Origin: Glaciecola flavus
Lineage (GTDB): Bacteria > Pseudomonadota > Gammaproteobacteria > Enterobacterales > Alteromonadaceae
Reading direction: 5' to 3'
Assembly: GCF_042646125.1 (NCBI RefSeq)
Contig: NZ_JBHRSW010000007.1
Coordinates: forward strand, 1 to 64,000
Length of the DNA stretch: 64,000 nucleotides
The notes under the pieces are model-generated. The model made no database searches. It saw only the letters and a program-made list of their open reading frames with translations, and was not told where the DNA came from. Shown one piece after another: positions 9,071 to 18,147 of this stretch. Within the stretch, counting starts at the first letter, position 1; each line of letters starts with the position of its first letter. Both the position numbers and the translations under genes were made by a program.

Positions 9071-10015
9071 ATGGCTTTCCAAATACTAAAATTAAAAGAA
9101 ACTGTGAGTTTCATGAAAATACGCATACCTGCGTTGTTTTTCTCGGCAGTCTTAATTATTGGTTCTTTAAGCTCACTTGTTATCAATCAATTGAACTGGG
9201 GCTTGGATTTTACCGGCGGTACAGTTATTCAGATGAACTATCCGCAGGGCGCGAACTTAGAAAACGTGCGTCTTGAGCTAAGCGCAGCCGGCTTTGAAAA
9301 TGCTGTGGTGCAGAACTTTGGTAGTAGTCAAGAAGTACTGATTCGAGTTGCACCTCAAGACGATCTAGCGCCTGAAAAAATTGGTGACATTGTCGTTGCA
9401 GCCTTGCAAGCCAAGGATAGCACTGCGACTATGCAACGGATCGAATTCGTTGGTCCCAACGTTGGAGAGGAGTTAACAGAGCAGGGGGGCTTGGCTATGC
9501 TGGTTGCACTGATCTGTATTCTTATCTATGTCGCTATGCGCTTTGAATGGCGCTTTGCACTTGGCTCCGTGGCGGCATTGGCGCACGATGTTATTATTAC
9601 ACTTGGCTTATTTTCAGTCTTGCAACTAGAGTTTGATTTAACTGTGCTCGCGGCGCTTTTAGCTGTGATAGGGTATTCTCTGAACGACACCATTGTTGTA
9701 TCTGACAGGATCAGAGAGAATTTCCGTAAGGTGAGAAAAGGCTCGCCAGAAGAAATAATCAACATTTCACTCACGCAGACCCTGAATAGAACAATCGTCA
9801 CTTCATTGACAACCATTCTTGTATTGCTCGCCTTATTCTTTAAAGGTGGTGCACTTATTCATGGGTTTGCAACTGCCTTGTTGATGGGGGTATTTATTGG
9901 TACTTACTCATCGGTTTACATCGCAAGTGCGGTAGCTCTGGCTTTAGGGATAAGTAAAGAAGATCTTATGCCGCCAGAAGTAGAAAAAGAAGGCGCAGAT
10001 TTAGAGCCTCTTTAG
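9071..10015 (+). CDS. secF: Protein translocase subunit SecF
   Basis: SecF completes the SecDF complex. The 314-residue product has a first membrane helix (about 17-37), the short periplasmic region with LDFTGGTVIQM, and five C-terminal helices with the conserved GYSLNDTIVVSDRIREN. AAGGACG precedes the ATG. It is the last gene of the queA-tgt-yajC-secDF run and is followed by a perfect 10-bp inverted repeat (10026-10060). Confidence 0.97.
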   Translation: MAFQILKLKETVSFMKIRIPALFFSAVLIIGSLSSLVINQLNWGLDFTGGTVIQMNYPQGANLENVRLELSAAGFENAVVQNFGSSQEVLIRVAPQDDLAPEKIGDIVVAALQAKDSTATMQRIEFVGPNVGEELTEQGGLAMLVALICILIYVAMRFEWRFALGSVAALAHDVIITLGLFSVLQLEFDLTVLAALLAVIGYSLNDTIVVSDRIRENFRKVRKGSPEEIINISLTQTLNRTIVTSLTTILVLLALFFKGGALIHGFATALLMGVFIGTYSSVYIASAVALALGISKEDLMPPEVEKEGADLEPL

Positions 10016-10025
10016 CCAAGGATTA

Positions 10026-10060
10026 AAACGGTGTAGTTGTTGTCTCTCAATACACCGTTT
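10026..10060 (+). terminator. Stem-loop downstream of secF
   Basis: AAACGGTGTA (10026-10035) and TACACCGTTT (10051-10060) form a perfect 10-bp inverted repeat with a 15-nt loop. It lies 11 bp after the secF stop. The T-run is short (three Ts). It sits between the convergent secF and DUF58 genes and may serve both strands. Confidence 0.6.
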
Positions 10061-10129
10061 GCCTTATCTAATATTGCAAATAGCCTATTACTGCAAATAA
10101 CCTTCTAAAGTATTTTTAAGCGCAAAGCT

Positions 10130-11467
10130 TTATAAAAAACCTGCTTTTTTAATACTTAAGTAAGTGTTGATTAAACTTGACGTGAGTCCTGAGGCTTCGG
10201 TTTGAATACAAATAACGCCTTGGTGTTGTAGCTTTTTGATGTTGTGCTGAATATTTCGCAAAAGAATCGTAGACGATGCATAGGTTAGTGCCTCATCTAG
10301 CTCATCAATAGCGTGTTTCTCAATATCCTGATAAATTGGTTCTTGAATGCTGATTACAGCAACTAGATGCTTGTCTTGTAAGAGCTTGACTGCACTTAGC
10401 AGCTCGTCAAAGTCCTCATCTCTCAAACAACTGACCAAAAGTACCAAGGAGCGTTTGCCATGTTTTAACATTAGCTCTTGTGAAGCGCCTATATAGTCAC
10501 TTGATATGGTGTCGGGATACAAGTCATAAAAATGATGTAGCATACGGCTGACATTTTGTACGCCTTTTACTTGGTTGAGCCAACGAGTCTGGCTACCGAA
10601 GGATTGAATGCTTAGCTTGTCACCATTCTTTAAGGCTGTGAACGAGAGCAGAATCAAGGCATTCAATGCATGCTCAAAGTAGCTTAAGTCGTCATCCTGC
10701 ACTCGCATGCGCCTGCCGGCATCCAACATGATAAGGATGTGTTGATTTTTTTCTTCTTGAAACTCTTTCGATATAAGCTTGTTAAATCGACTACTGGCTC
10801 GCCAATCGACTTGACGTAAGGCTTCTCCTTCGCGGTAGTCTCTTAACTGTAAAAAATCCATCCCTGCGCCGCGCATGTTGTATTTTTTCAGTCCTGATTG
10901 TCGTAAGTTAAGGTTACCATTCAAGCCGCTCAGGTCAGTGATGGCAGAAAAATTTGGATATACTTTATGTTCACTGGGATATGGCTTAAACCACGTGAGT
11001 TGCCACAGGCCGATGAACGAACCAACGCGGAGATAAGTGCCACCGATAGTGGCGGCGCCACGCTTTTGTGGCGTGACAAAATAACTCAGTTCACATTCTT
11101 CATTGGCTTGCAAAGTAACATATGCTGTTTCGGTGACAAGCTGCCAATGGTCAGGGGTTTTTTCTTTCCACCAGAACGATAAAGGCGCATCACTGCGGTT
11201 GGCAAAAGCAAACTTTACAGCCGTGTTTTGGTAGAGCGATAGTATTTCACTTAGATCTCTTTTTAGTGCTATTTGCGGCGCCTTTCTGGACATCACCCAA
11301 TCACTTAGCGCGACCAATACCAACAAAACGCCAAAAGCGAACGGCAAAAACTGCCAGTATTGCGAATTGTTAAGGCTATCAAGCCATGGTAAGAATACGG
11401 TACTGAGCAGGACTATGGCTGCTATTTTTAAAAATAGCGGTGATGGCCTGACTGAGCTAAGGCTCAC
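10130..11467 (-). CDS. DUF58 domain protein (vWA-like partner of MoxR ATPase)
   Basis: This 445-residue protein has two N-terminal membrane helices (about 13-30 and 36-58), an extracytoplasmic-type domain, and then the DUF58 signature GMDFLQLRDYREGEALRQVD (about residues 200-220). A vWA-like fold follows, with HILIMLDAGRRM. DUF58 proteins pair with MoxR AAA+ ATPases and probably act as adaptor or chaperone partners for metal or complex maturation; the substrate is unknown. It is the last gene of a six-gene operon and overlaps the MoxR stop by 4 bp, implying translational coupling. Confidence 0.88.
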   Translation of the reverse strand: MSLSSVRPSPLFLKIAAIVLLSTVFLPWLDSLNNSQYWQFLPFAFGVLLVLVALSDWVMSRKAPQIALKRDLSEILSLYQNTAVKFAFANRSDAPLSFWWKEKTPDHWQLVTETAYVTLQANEECELSYFVTPQKRGAATIGGTYLRVGSFIGLWQLTWFKPYPSEHKVYPNFSAITDLSGLNGNLNLRQSGLKKYNMRGAGMDFLQLRDYREGEALRQVDWRASSRFNKLISKEFQEEKNQHILIMLDAGRRMRVQDDDLSYFEHALNALILLSFTALKNGDKLSIQSFGSQTRWLNQVKGVQNVSRMLHHFYDLYPDTISSDYIGASQELMLKHGKRSLVLLVSCLRDEDFDELLSAVKLLQDKHLVAVISIQEPIYQDIEKHAIDELDEALTYASSTILLRNIQHNIKKLQHQGVICIQTEASGLTSSLINTYLSIKKAGFL

Positions 11468-12435
11468 TTGCGCGGTACTTCAATTGTATTGCTTAGTTCG
11501 TCGAGTACATCGTCTATCTGTACTCCCGCAATTTCTTTTTCTGCGGACAAGTTTACGCGGTGCCGGAGAACGCAGTTTATCATGCTCTTTACATGATCAG
11601 GGGTGACAAAACCTAAGCCTTCAAACAATGCGGCGACTTTAGCTGCTTGTATAAGCGCAATACTTGCTCGCACGCCTGCACCTCTTGTTAGGCCTTGCCA
11701 TTGTCTTGTTGCTCTTACTATACTTACCGCATACGCGACCAGTTCAGGATCAACGATAACCGCTTCCATAGCACGACGAATAGTTGTTAATGTCTCGGCA
11801 CTCATCACCGTTTCTATTTCAGCTTGCTGCGCACCTGAGCGTTTACTTGCAATCTGCTGAGTGAGTAAAATTTCATCTTGCTCATCAGGGTAGTCAATCA
11901 CGAGCTTCATCATAAAACGATCCAGCTCAGCTTCAGGCAGAGGGTAGGTACCTTCGTTATCAATGGGGTTTTGGGTCGCTAGCACCATAAAAGGTGATCC
12001 TACTTTAAAGGCCTCTCCATCGATAGTGACTTGTTGTTCTTGCATTACTTCTAAAAGTGCAGCCTGTGTTTTGGCTGGTGCTCGATTGATTTCATCTGCG
12101 AGCAACAAGTTTGTAAACACAGGGCCTTTTTTCACGATGAAATCCCCTGTTTTCATGTTTACCATGGTGTGCCCTGTCACATCGGCAGGCATTAAATCAG
12201 GTGTAAATTGAACACGCTTGTGATCAAGGGAAATACTTTTTGCTAACAAGCGGACTAAGAGTGTTTTACCTAAACCGGGCACGCCCTCAAGTAAAACATG
12301 CCCCCCTGCAATAAAAGCAATGATAACTTGTTCGACTACTTGACGTTGTCCTACTAACTCTAGTTCTATATTGTCAATCAGTTGTGATATGGCTTGTTTT
12401 ACGTATTCTAATTGTTCTTGTGGTAGTTCGTTCAT
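11464..12435 (-). CDS. MoxR-family AAA+ ATPase
   Basis: The 323-residue product has Walker A GVPGLGKT (residues 51-58), Walker B LLADEINRAP, sensor-1 VLATQNPIDNEGTYPLPEA and a C-terminal helical lid. These are all characteristic of MoxR ATPases, cytoplasmic chaperone-like proteins that act with vWA-domain partners. Here the partner would be the DUF58 protein encoded immediately downstream. Four-base overlaps with both neighbours indicate coupled translation. Confidence 0.93.
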   Translation of the reverse strand: MNELPQEQLEYVKQAISQLIDNIELELVGQRQVVEQVIIAFIAGGHVLLEGVPGLGKTLLVRLLAKSISLDHKRVQFTPDLMPADVTGHTMVNMKTGDFIVKKGPVFTNLLLADEINRAPAKTQAALLEVMQEQQVTIDGEAFKVGSPFMVLATQNPIDNEGTYPLPEAELDRFMMKLVIDYPDEQDEILLTQQIASKRSGAQQAEIETVMSAETLTTIRRAMEAVIVDPELVAYAVSIVRATRQWQGLTRGAGVRASIALIQAAKVAALFEGLGFVTPDHVKSMINCVLRHRVNLSAEKEIAGVQIDDVLDELSNTIEVPRK

Positions 12436-13619
12436 AAAATCTTCCTGAGTTGCTGTAGCCCTTGCATTAGGTGAATAAATTTTTTCTCGTTAAGAGCATG
12501 CGCTTGAAACAGATAGTAGTGAATTTTTTCCTCTGGCAATGCAGAAGAATGACTCAGTATTTTAATTATTTTCTCCTCACTCTTATTAGCCAAAGAAAAG
12601 CGCTTGTGGTAGGCTTCTATTGTCTGTTGCCGCACTTCACTCAGCAATTTGTCAGCTTGCTTGTTTGACCAATAAAACTGCCCTGAAGCTCGAATGTGTT
12701 CAGAAAAGCTTGTTGAAATTGATTGTTCATCTGTACGCACTGCACCAAAACGCGTAGCCTTAAACCATAATATCAATAGTAGTAACAAGGAGAGTATCCA
12801 GTAGAATGCAGGTGAATAGCTTGCAATTATTTGATACCACATCTGCGCGTCGTCAGCAGTGAAAACAAACACTTTTCCGGCATTGCGCATTAGTTCGTGT
12901 GCCAAAAAGACATTGTCAGCATAATCAATCTGCCAGTTGTTCCATATGAATACGTCAGTCAGTATGGAAATTGTGCCATCACCTAAGGCGAGTTTGTAAT
13001 AGGTTGGATAAGCTTTATCGGCGTCTTGTTTTGCGCTGAAGGCATCGATAATAGCGTAGTCTGCTCGAGTGTATTTATTCTGCGTATCATTGTTTTCTAG
13101 TTTGATATAAATACTTTGCTCTAAGTCAATTTCCATTTGCCCATATGTTGGTGAATCGATAGTCGTGAACACGTCATCGTAGGCATGGTAATTTTGTTCA
13201 TCTATAAATACTGCACTGGCTCCCAGTTTTTTCATCAGGGTATTTGTACTAAACGTACTTTCCGTATAGTTTGTGCCGAGTCCGATGATCAGTGTTCCTC
13301 CACTATTTACCCAGGCAATAATTTGTGAGGACAAAGAATCTGGTAGTGCAATTTCGGCTTGGGTAATTATCACTATGTCTTGGTGATTCGGCGAAAAATC
13401 CTGATCAGAAAATAGCTGGTTAATATTGTTCGAACTTACGAGTCGCAGACCATAATTTTGTAAATGTTTATCTAGAGCTAGGTACTCTTGCTCATATACC
13501 TCATCTCCGAAACCTCGATATTCCTCCTCTTCGTAAGTTTCGATATTTGCATACAAAAAAGCACCAAAAACAACAATTAATAAAGCTACCAAACTATCTT
13601 TGAGGCTGATACGTTTCAT
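12432..13619 (-). CDS. DUF4350-type membrane protein
   Basis: The 395-residue product has an N-terminal membrane helix (about 9-25) and a soluble domain with IIAWVNSGGTLIIGLG, typical of DUF4350 (a class-I glutamine-amidotransferase-like fold). A second membrane helix (about 272-288, YWILSLLLLLILWF) is followed by a cytoplasmic tail rich in helices. The biochemical role is unknown. The gene is regularly found in MoxR/DUF58 operons, which is its main identifying context. It overlaps both neighbours by 4 bp. Confidence 0.75.
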   Translation of the reverse strand: MKRISLKDSLVALLIVVFGAFLYANIETYEEEEYRGFGDEVYEQEYLALDKHLQNYGLRLVSSNNINQLFSDQDFSPNHQDIVIITQAEIALPDSLSSQIIAWVNSGGTLIIGLGTNYTESTFSTNTLMKKLGASAVFIDEQNYHAYDDVFTTIDSPTYGQMEIDLEQSIYIKLENNDTQNKYTRADYAIIDAFSAKQDADKAYPTYYKLALGDGTISILTDVFIWNNWQIDYADNVFLAHELMRNAGKVFVFTADDAQMWYQIIASYSPAFYWILSLLLLLILWFKATRFGAVRTDEQSISTSFSEHIRASGQFYWSNKQADKLLSEVRQQTIEAYHKRFSLANKSEEKIIKILSHSSALPEEKIHYYLFQAHALNEKKFIHLMQGLQQLRKIL

Positions 13620-15214
13620 TTGGCTACCCCTTGTTCGAGGGGAGGGTGATCCGAGTTTGATGAAGATACAAAAAGCGCCGAAAACTCTGTATTCAATTTC
13701 CGCAGAGCTTGTTCATCTGGTAGTTGGTGTGCCCATGCCATTTTCATCCATGCGTGAAACAATCTATGCATGTACGCATAAGTCGAAGCGCTGCTTGATG
13801 ATTTTATTGCTTGCAGGCATTCGTTTTCGGTCATGCTGCGTGTAATACGCACGTTTGCTTGACTCAAATGGGTTAGGCTGGCTCTTAACAATAAAGACAA
13901 TGCAAATCTATACTCGCCTTTTGCTATTGCGTCGTGAATTGCAGCGCTAATATCGGTTGGCAATTTGTCAGTGAATTTACTGGAAATGAATGTAGGAAGC
14001 TCAAGGGGGGGATTCTCGCTAGTGGGCACACTGAAAAATTGCGAAATATTTTGCCAATTGCGATACAAAATATAAGAAAACGTAAAGATAAATACAAACC
14101 ACATTATGATTTCTAGAGAATTAGCCAGTGTTGCTCCAATTTTTGCCCATTTGCTAAAGTCAAAGTCACTGTCGTCTTTTGCATCTGACTCTTTGCGTTT
14201 CCATCGATAATTTGTCACTGTCTCTTTACCGCCAAAGGGAGGGGCTTCCATCAATGTTGTCAAAGAAGATTTAATTTCCTCTCGCTTAGTACCTTGCGCT
14301 TCGCTAAATTTTGGCGCTTCATTTTGTGTATCAAGCGTATTTTCGTCGGAAGTATCTTGTGCCATTGCCGACTGGCCAAATAAGCCATGATTTGAAAAGG
14401 TGAGTAGGCAAAATGTGATAACTAAGGCTTTTATCGATTTACTGCCCACAGAGTTTGTGTTTTTTCCAAGTGTACTTTCTTGTAGATTAGCTTGTTGGCG
14501 CCATTTTTTAAATCCTAACTCAATATCCCAAGCTTCCAGATGAACACGGCGATTTAAGTAGGCGATGAATCCACCCGAAACATAAAATGGTGCGACGATA
14601 GCAGCGCCTACAAACATAGAAAGGTTTTGTGCAATCAATTCAGTCGTTGAGGCATAGTCCATATTGAAGAACAAAATCGTGTCTGAAAACTCTTGGGGTA
14701 GCAACATATTTAATGTTACTAAAAAAGCAAGCGCGATAAAAAACTCCCAGTGAATACAACATATTGTCCACCATGCGGTGTTGTTGTCTTTACTCGAATG
14801 GAGTACTTTCAGTCTTTTCGATCGCATTTCTCCTGTTAACTTTTCCAGTAATAGTACAGCAAGGTCAAAACTTCGAGAGGGCGCCAATCTCCGAATTGTT
14901 AAACTCGACAAGCACATCGGTTTGATTTGTGAGGGTAGAGCTTTTAGCAAGTGCATGAAACTGGGTCTTGAGGCGAATACTGCATGACTCAAAAAATACA
15001 ATTGTCCGCGTTCGTAAATTGGTTTGCACAACCAAAAAATAAGCCAACCGTACATTAAGTTAATCAGGCAACTGATAATGAAAATAGGCAAAGCGGGTAC
15101 TATCCAGATAAGCAGTAATTTTAGGTAGTGCTTGATTGCCACTCGACAACCTAAGTCAAAGCTTTGCCAACTTGTCTTAGCCTCGACACTGACGGCGAGT
15201 TTATCGAGTTGCAT
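13616..15214 (-). CDS. DUF4129-domain membrane protein
   Basis: The 532-residue product has several membrane helices near the N terminus (about 27-60), in the middle (about 150-215), around 270-290 and at about 370-395. It ends in a cytoplasmic DUF4129 domain (AAIHDAIAKGEYRFALSLLL through MKMAWAHQLPDE). I chose the ATG at 15214 because GAGG lies six bases upstream; an ATG at 15235 in the same frame has no such site and overlaps the preceding gene further. The function is unknown; DUF4129 proteins are partners in MoxR/DUF58 operons. The stop overlaps the DUF4350 start by 4 bp. Confidence 0.75.
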   Translation of the reverse strand: MQLDKLAVSVEAKTSWQSFDLGCRVAIKHYLKLLLIWIVPALPIFIISCLINLMYGWLIFWLCKPIYERGQLYFLSHAVFASRPSFMHLLKALPSQIKPMCLSSLTIRRLAPSRSFDLAVLLLEKLTGEMRSKRLKVLHSSKDNNTAWWTICCIHWEFFIALAFLVTLNMLLPQEFSDTILFFNMDYASTTELIAQNLSMFVGAAIVAPFYVSGGFIAYLNRRVHLEAWDIELGFKKWRQQANLQESTLGKNTNSVGSKSIKALVITFCLLTFSNHGLFGQSAMAQDTSDENTLDTQNEAPKFSEAQGTKREEIKSSLTTLMEAPPFGGKETVTNYRWKRKESDAKDDSDFDFSKWAKIGATLANSLEIIMWFVFIFTFSYILYRNWQNISQFFSVPTSENPPLELPTFISSKFTDKLPTDISAAIHDAIAKGEYRFALSLLLRASLTHLSQANVRITRSMTENECLQAIKSSSSASTYAYMHRLFHAWMKMAWAHQLPDEQALRKLNTEFSALFVSSSNSDHPPLEQGVAK

Positions 15215-16154
15215 TGTTACCTCGTCTGAACACAAAGCTTAGAATCCATACCCAGCAAAGCCCACCCACAATATATTTTATGTACGCGGGTATGGTTTGG
15301 CTACTCGACCAAAATGCTTCAACGAATGCAGCTAGTACAAGTAATATGAAACAGCCAATGACTACTGAAAAAGTGCGTTTACCCGCTAATTTAAGTGATG
15401 CTAGACGACTATACTCACCGGGTGCTATTAAGTGTTTGCCCATCACCCCGCCCGCTGCACCAGAGAGAACTATGGCGGTGAGTTCGAAAGCGCCGTGAGT
15501 GACAACGAAAGAAAAGAAAGTTATGTTGTAATCAATGTTCACAATATGACCACTGATAGCACCAAAAAATAATGCGTTATAGACTAGGTAAAACAAGCTG
15601 CCAAGGCCGAGTAAAATTCCTCCTACAAAGCACTGAAAGGCAATAGATATATTGTTTCTTATGTAGTGCCCAAACATCAAGAAATCTGAGTCGGACGGTC
15701 GTTCTTTTGCAAAATGTGATGAGTTTGGGTTATACATGCGTTCGATAGACGAAATGGTGCCACTATCAACAAATATGTTAGCATTCTCAGGTTGCAGCGT
15801 GACAATTGCAAATGCAGTGATTGCTGGGCCATAAAACAATATATGTGCCCAAATGACGTAGAGACGTATATCAATTAAGCCTTGTTTAAAATTTTTAGTA
15901 AAAAAACGAACAATTGAGCCAAGTACACGATTACTGGGTTTGTACAAACGTGATTGACCCAAAAGCAATAAAGCATTTAACTGTTGGATGAGGTCGGGAC
16001 TATACTGTCGAGCTTTTGCGGTAGCTAAATCATGGCAAATTTGCCGGTACATTTTGGGTAGATCAAAGTCATTCACCAGCTTGTCTTGAAGCGCGAGCTT
16101 TTCGAATAACACCCAATTCTCTTTGTTTTTTGCAATGAAGTCATGCTGCTTCAT
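15201..16154 (-). CDS. SpoIIM-like (stage II sporulation protein M family) membrane protein
   Basis: This is a 317-residue integral membrane protein. A soluble helical N-terminal region of about 100 residues (YRQICHDLATAKARQY) is followed by about five membrane helices, including AFQCFVGGILLGLGSLFYLV and THGAFELTAIVLSGAAGG, the most conserved SpoIIM-family stretch. The organism type gives no reason to expect sporulation; in Gram-negatives these proteins sit next to RDD and MoxR genes. The start overlaps the RDD stop by 4 bp and the end overlaps the DUF4129 gene by 14 bp. Confidence 0.85.
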   Translation of the reverse strand: MKQHDFIAKNKENWVLFEKLALQDKLVNDFDLPKMYRQICHDLATAKARQYSPDLIQQLNALLLLGQSRLYKPSNRVLGSIVRFFTKNFKQGLIDIRLYVIWAHILFYGPAITAFAIVTLQPENANIFVDSGTISSIERMYNPNSSHFAKERPSDSDFLMFGHYIRNNISIAFQCFVGGILLGLGSLFYLVYNALFFGAISGHIVNIDYNITFFSFVVTHGAFELTAIVLSGAAGGVMGKHLIAPGEYSRLASLKLAGKRTFSVVIGCFILLVLAAFVEAFWSSSQTIPAYIKYIVGGLCWVWILSFVFRRGNNATR

Positions 16155-16828
16155 AGTCTACCCACCAAAACTGCAGCAATGGTTTTGATTTTATCTACCG
16201 CTTCTTGACCATTTGCGTTAATAATAGGTGATAAATGCTCTGCTAATTCTATTTTTCGTGCCTCACTTAACAAGCTTTCCCGTTCAGCAAAAGAAATAAT
16301 TTGGCCTTGTTGTTCAGTGGTCATCGACGGCATATCTATTTGAGTATTTTGAAAGTCAAACTCCGCTATTTCATATTTGGGTTCGGTGTAAACCACGGTG
16401 GTACCAGCTACAACATCGCCCAGGCGTTTACACTGAGAATTAAGTAACATACTTATCGCCCCAGCAAGGTAACAAAATGGTAAAAAGTCAATGAACCGAA
16501 ATAAATTTCGGGTAAGTGAACCTGCAAAAGAAATGGGTAAACCGCTATCATAAACCACTCTGAGTTTAAACAGCATTTTCCCTGGTGTGGCACCTTTAAA
16601 AATTTCAAACAGTACGGGGTAAAACCATTCCACAACAAATAAAGCGATGAAAAACAGACCCACACCAAAATCGCCAAAAGCATTAAATACCAGTAAGGTG
16701 CCGACGGCGATGAGTGCCCGAAAAAATAAATCTAGCGTGAATGCATAGGTACGCACAGCAATGCCCGCTGGCACCATGCTAATGTCGATACCTTCGGCAG
16801 TTTCAACGGTAATTTGATTGTTTATCAT
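16151..16828 (-). CDS. RDD family membrane protein
   Basis: The product begins with a short soluble lead (ITVETAEGIDISMVPAGIAV), then has the RDD domain: a first helix whose Arg/Asp pattern is partly kept (RTYAFTLDLFFRALIAVG), a second helix, the conserved GATPGKMLFKLRVV loop and a third helix. A cytoplasmic tail of about 90 residues follows. I prefer the ATG at 16828, which puts the conserved TVETAEG near the N terminus; an ATG at 16891 would add 21 residues, and neither has a strong ribosome binding site. It is the first gene of the six-gene minus-strand operon. Transport or scaffolding has been suggested for RDD proteins; nothing here decides. Confidence 0.82.
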   Translation of the reverse strand: MINNQITVETAEGIDISMVPAGIAVRTYAFTLDLFFRALIAVGTLLVFNAFGDFGVGLFFIALFVVEWFYPVLFEIFKGATPGKMLFKLRVVYDSGLPISFAGSLTRNLFRFIDFLPFCYLAGAISMLLNSQCKRLGDVVAGTTVVYTEPKYEIAEFDFQNTQIDMPSMTTEQQGQIISFAERESLLSEARKIELAEHLSPIINANGQEAVDKIKTIAAVLVGRL

Positions 16829-16931
16829 TTGGTGGTAAGACTCACTACTCAATCCCTGTCTTTGAGTCCGGTGAACGTCTATGAATAACATTTATCCATA
16901 AAAAGCCAACAGAAGCAAAAGCCCCTTTTTA

Positions 16932-17144
16932 TTGCCGTCATTTACCATCTTGCAAAGCAATAATCTTTTGCTGACCTTAACATGGAGTCGCAATACTTTT
17001 CAATGCGTTGTAAATGCTGCAAAATTGCCAACCAAAGGTCAACAGACCCTAATAGTTACTCAACTGTTGATGAATACTGGATGGCAACTCAGCAAGCAGC
17101 TTAACTCACAAAAGGCGCTCTATTGGATAGGGGAGCTTGAGTAA
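16932..17144 (+). CDS. Possible small hypothetical protein
   Basis: A 70-codon frame opens with TTG in the gap between the RDD and suhB genes. The C-terminal third (TGWQLSKQLNSQKALYWIGE) looks protein-like, but there is no ribosome binding site or known domain. A second frame in the same stretch encodes a short Cys-rich peptide, so either may be chance. The stop abuts the poly-A of the suhB terminator. Nothing else is visible between 16892 and 17142. Confidence 0.25.
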   Translation: MPSFTILQSNNLLLTLTWSRNTFQCVVNAAKLPTKGQQTLIVTQLLMNTGWQLSKQLNSQKALYWIGELE

Positions 17145-17177
17145 AAAAGCGGAGTATGCAATCGTCCAGTACTCCGC
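17143..17177 (-). terminator. Intrinsic terminator of suhB
   Basis: GCGGAGTA (17149-17156) pairs with TACTCCGC (17170-17177). On the minus strand the stem is followed by six Ts (17148-17143). It lies 26 bp past the suhB stop. Confidence 0.85.
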
Positions 17178-17202
17178 ATATTGAGGTCATGTGTATGGGA
17201 AT

Positions 17203-18000
17203 TTATTTTAGGACTTTTACCAAGTTTTGAACGACCTTGGGGCTACCCGCAACAATACCATTTGCTGAGCCAGGGGCTTGCAACTCCGCATAAAACGGGT
17301 CATTGTTACCAGCATAGTCGGTATTCAATCCGCCTGATTCGCGCACTAACAATTCACCCGCTGCCATATCCCAAGCTTTTAGTCCTTTCTCGAAATAACC
17401 ATCATATCTACCCGCTGCTACATACGCTAGATCAAGTGCAGCTGATCCCATTCGACGTACATCACCGCATAGTTTGAATACTTCTGAAAACTTAGCGGAA
17501 GCTTCGGGGAACTGCTCTTTGTTTTTAAATGGAAATGCGGTAGCGATGACCGTCTCTGACAAATCTTTGGGCTTCGATGCACGAATACGGTAGCCATTCA
17601 GTTGTGCGCCAGCGCCCTTAGAGGCGGTAAATAGTTCACCTCTAATTGGATCGAATACAACCGCTTGATCGAGTTTTCCCTTATTTAAGAGCGCGATACT
17701 CACAGCAAAATGAGGGATACCTCGGATAAAATTAGTGGTACCGTCCAGTGGATCTATGACCCAGGTAAATTCGGGATCGTTGGTGATACTGCCTCCCTCT
17801 TCACCCACAAAAGAATGATTGGGGTAAGACTGCTGAATCTTTGCAATAATCGCGGATTCGGCTTCGCGATCAATCTTGGTCACATAATCACTGGTGCCTT
17901 TTTGTTGGATTTGCAGATCATCAAGATTTTCAAATCCGCGCGAAATTATATTTCCTGCAGCACGTGCAGCACGTACGGCTATGTTCAGCATAGGATGCAT
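17203..18000 (-). CDS. suhB: Inositol-1-monophosphatase family protein SuhB
   Basis: This Mg2+-dependent phosphatase has the FIG-superfamily motifs GEEGG (about residues 66-70), WVIDPLDGTTNF (about 80-91) and AWDMAAGELLVRESGG. Its length is 265 residues, matching E. coli SuhB. In E. coli SuhB hydrolyses inositol monophosphate and also binds the NusA/NusG antitermination complex on rRNA operons; that second role is family knowledge. It is divergent from trmJ, the usual arrangement near the isc cluster, and has its own terminator. Confidence 0.95.
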   Translation of the reverse strand: MHPMLNIAVRAARAAGNIISRGFENLDDLQIQQKGTSDYVTKIDREAESAIIAKIQQSYPNHSFVGEEGGSITNDPEFTWVIDPLDGTTNFIRGIPHFAVSIALLNKGKLDQAVVFDPIRGELFTASKGAGAQLNGYRIRASKPKDLSETVIATAFPFKNKEQFPEASAKFSEVFKLCGDVRRMGSAALDLAYVAAGRYDGYFEKGLKAWDMAAGELLVRESGGLNTDYAGNNDPFYAELQAPGSANGIVAGSPKVVQNLVKVLK

Positions 18001-18028
18001 AAAAATACCACCAAATTGTAGAAAGAAC

Positions 18029-18042
18029 GAGAACGTGTTCTC
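18029..18042. promoter_or_regulatory. Palindrome in the suhB-trmJ divergent promoter region
   Basis: GAGAAC-GT-GTTCTC is a perfect 6-bp inverted repeat, 28 bp upstream of the suhB start and about 105 bp upstream of trmJ. It could be an operator for a dimeric regulator; no regulator can be named. Confidence 0.3.
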
Positions 18043-18147
18043 TAAGCACGAGAAACGCGCGAAGTTTAACAGAACGTGCCGTGTAGTGGAAGAAAATCTC
18101 TTTTGTGATATATTACGCGCCGATTTTAGCGCAGCAGGTCAAATTTC

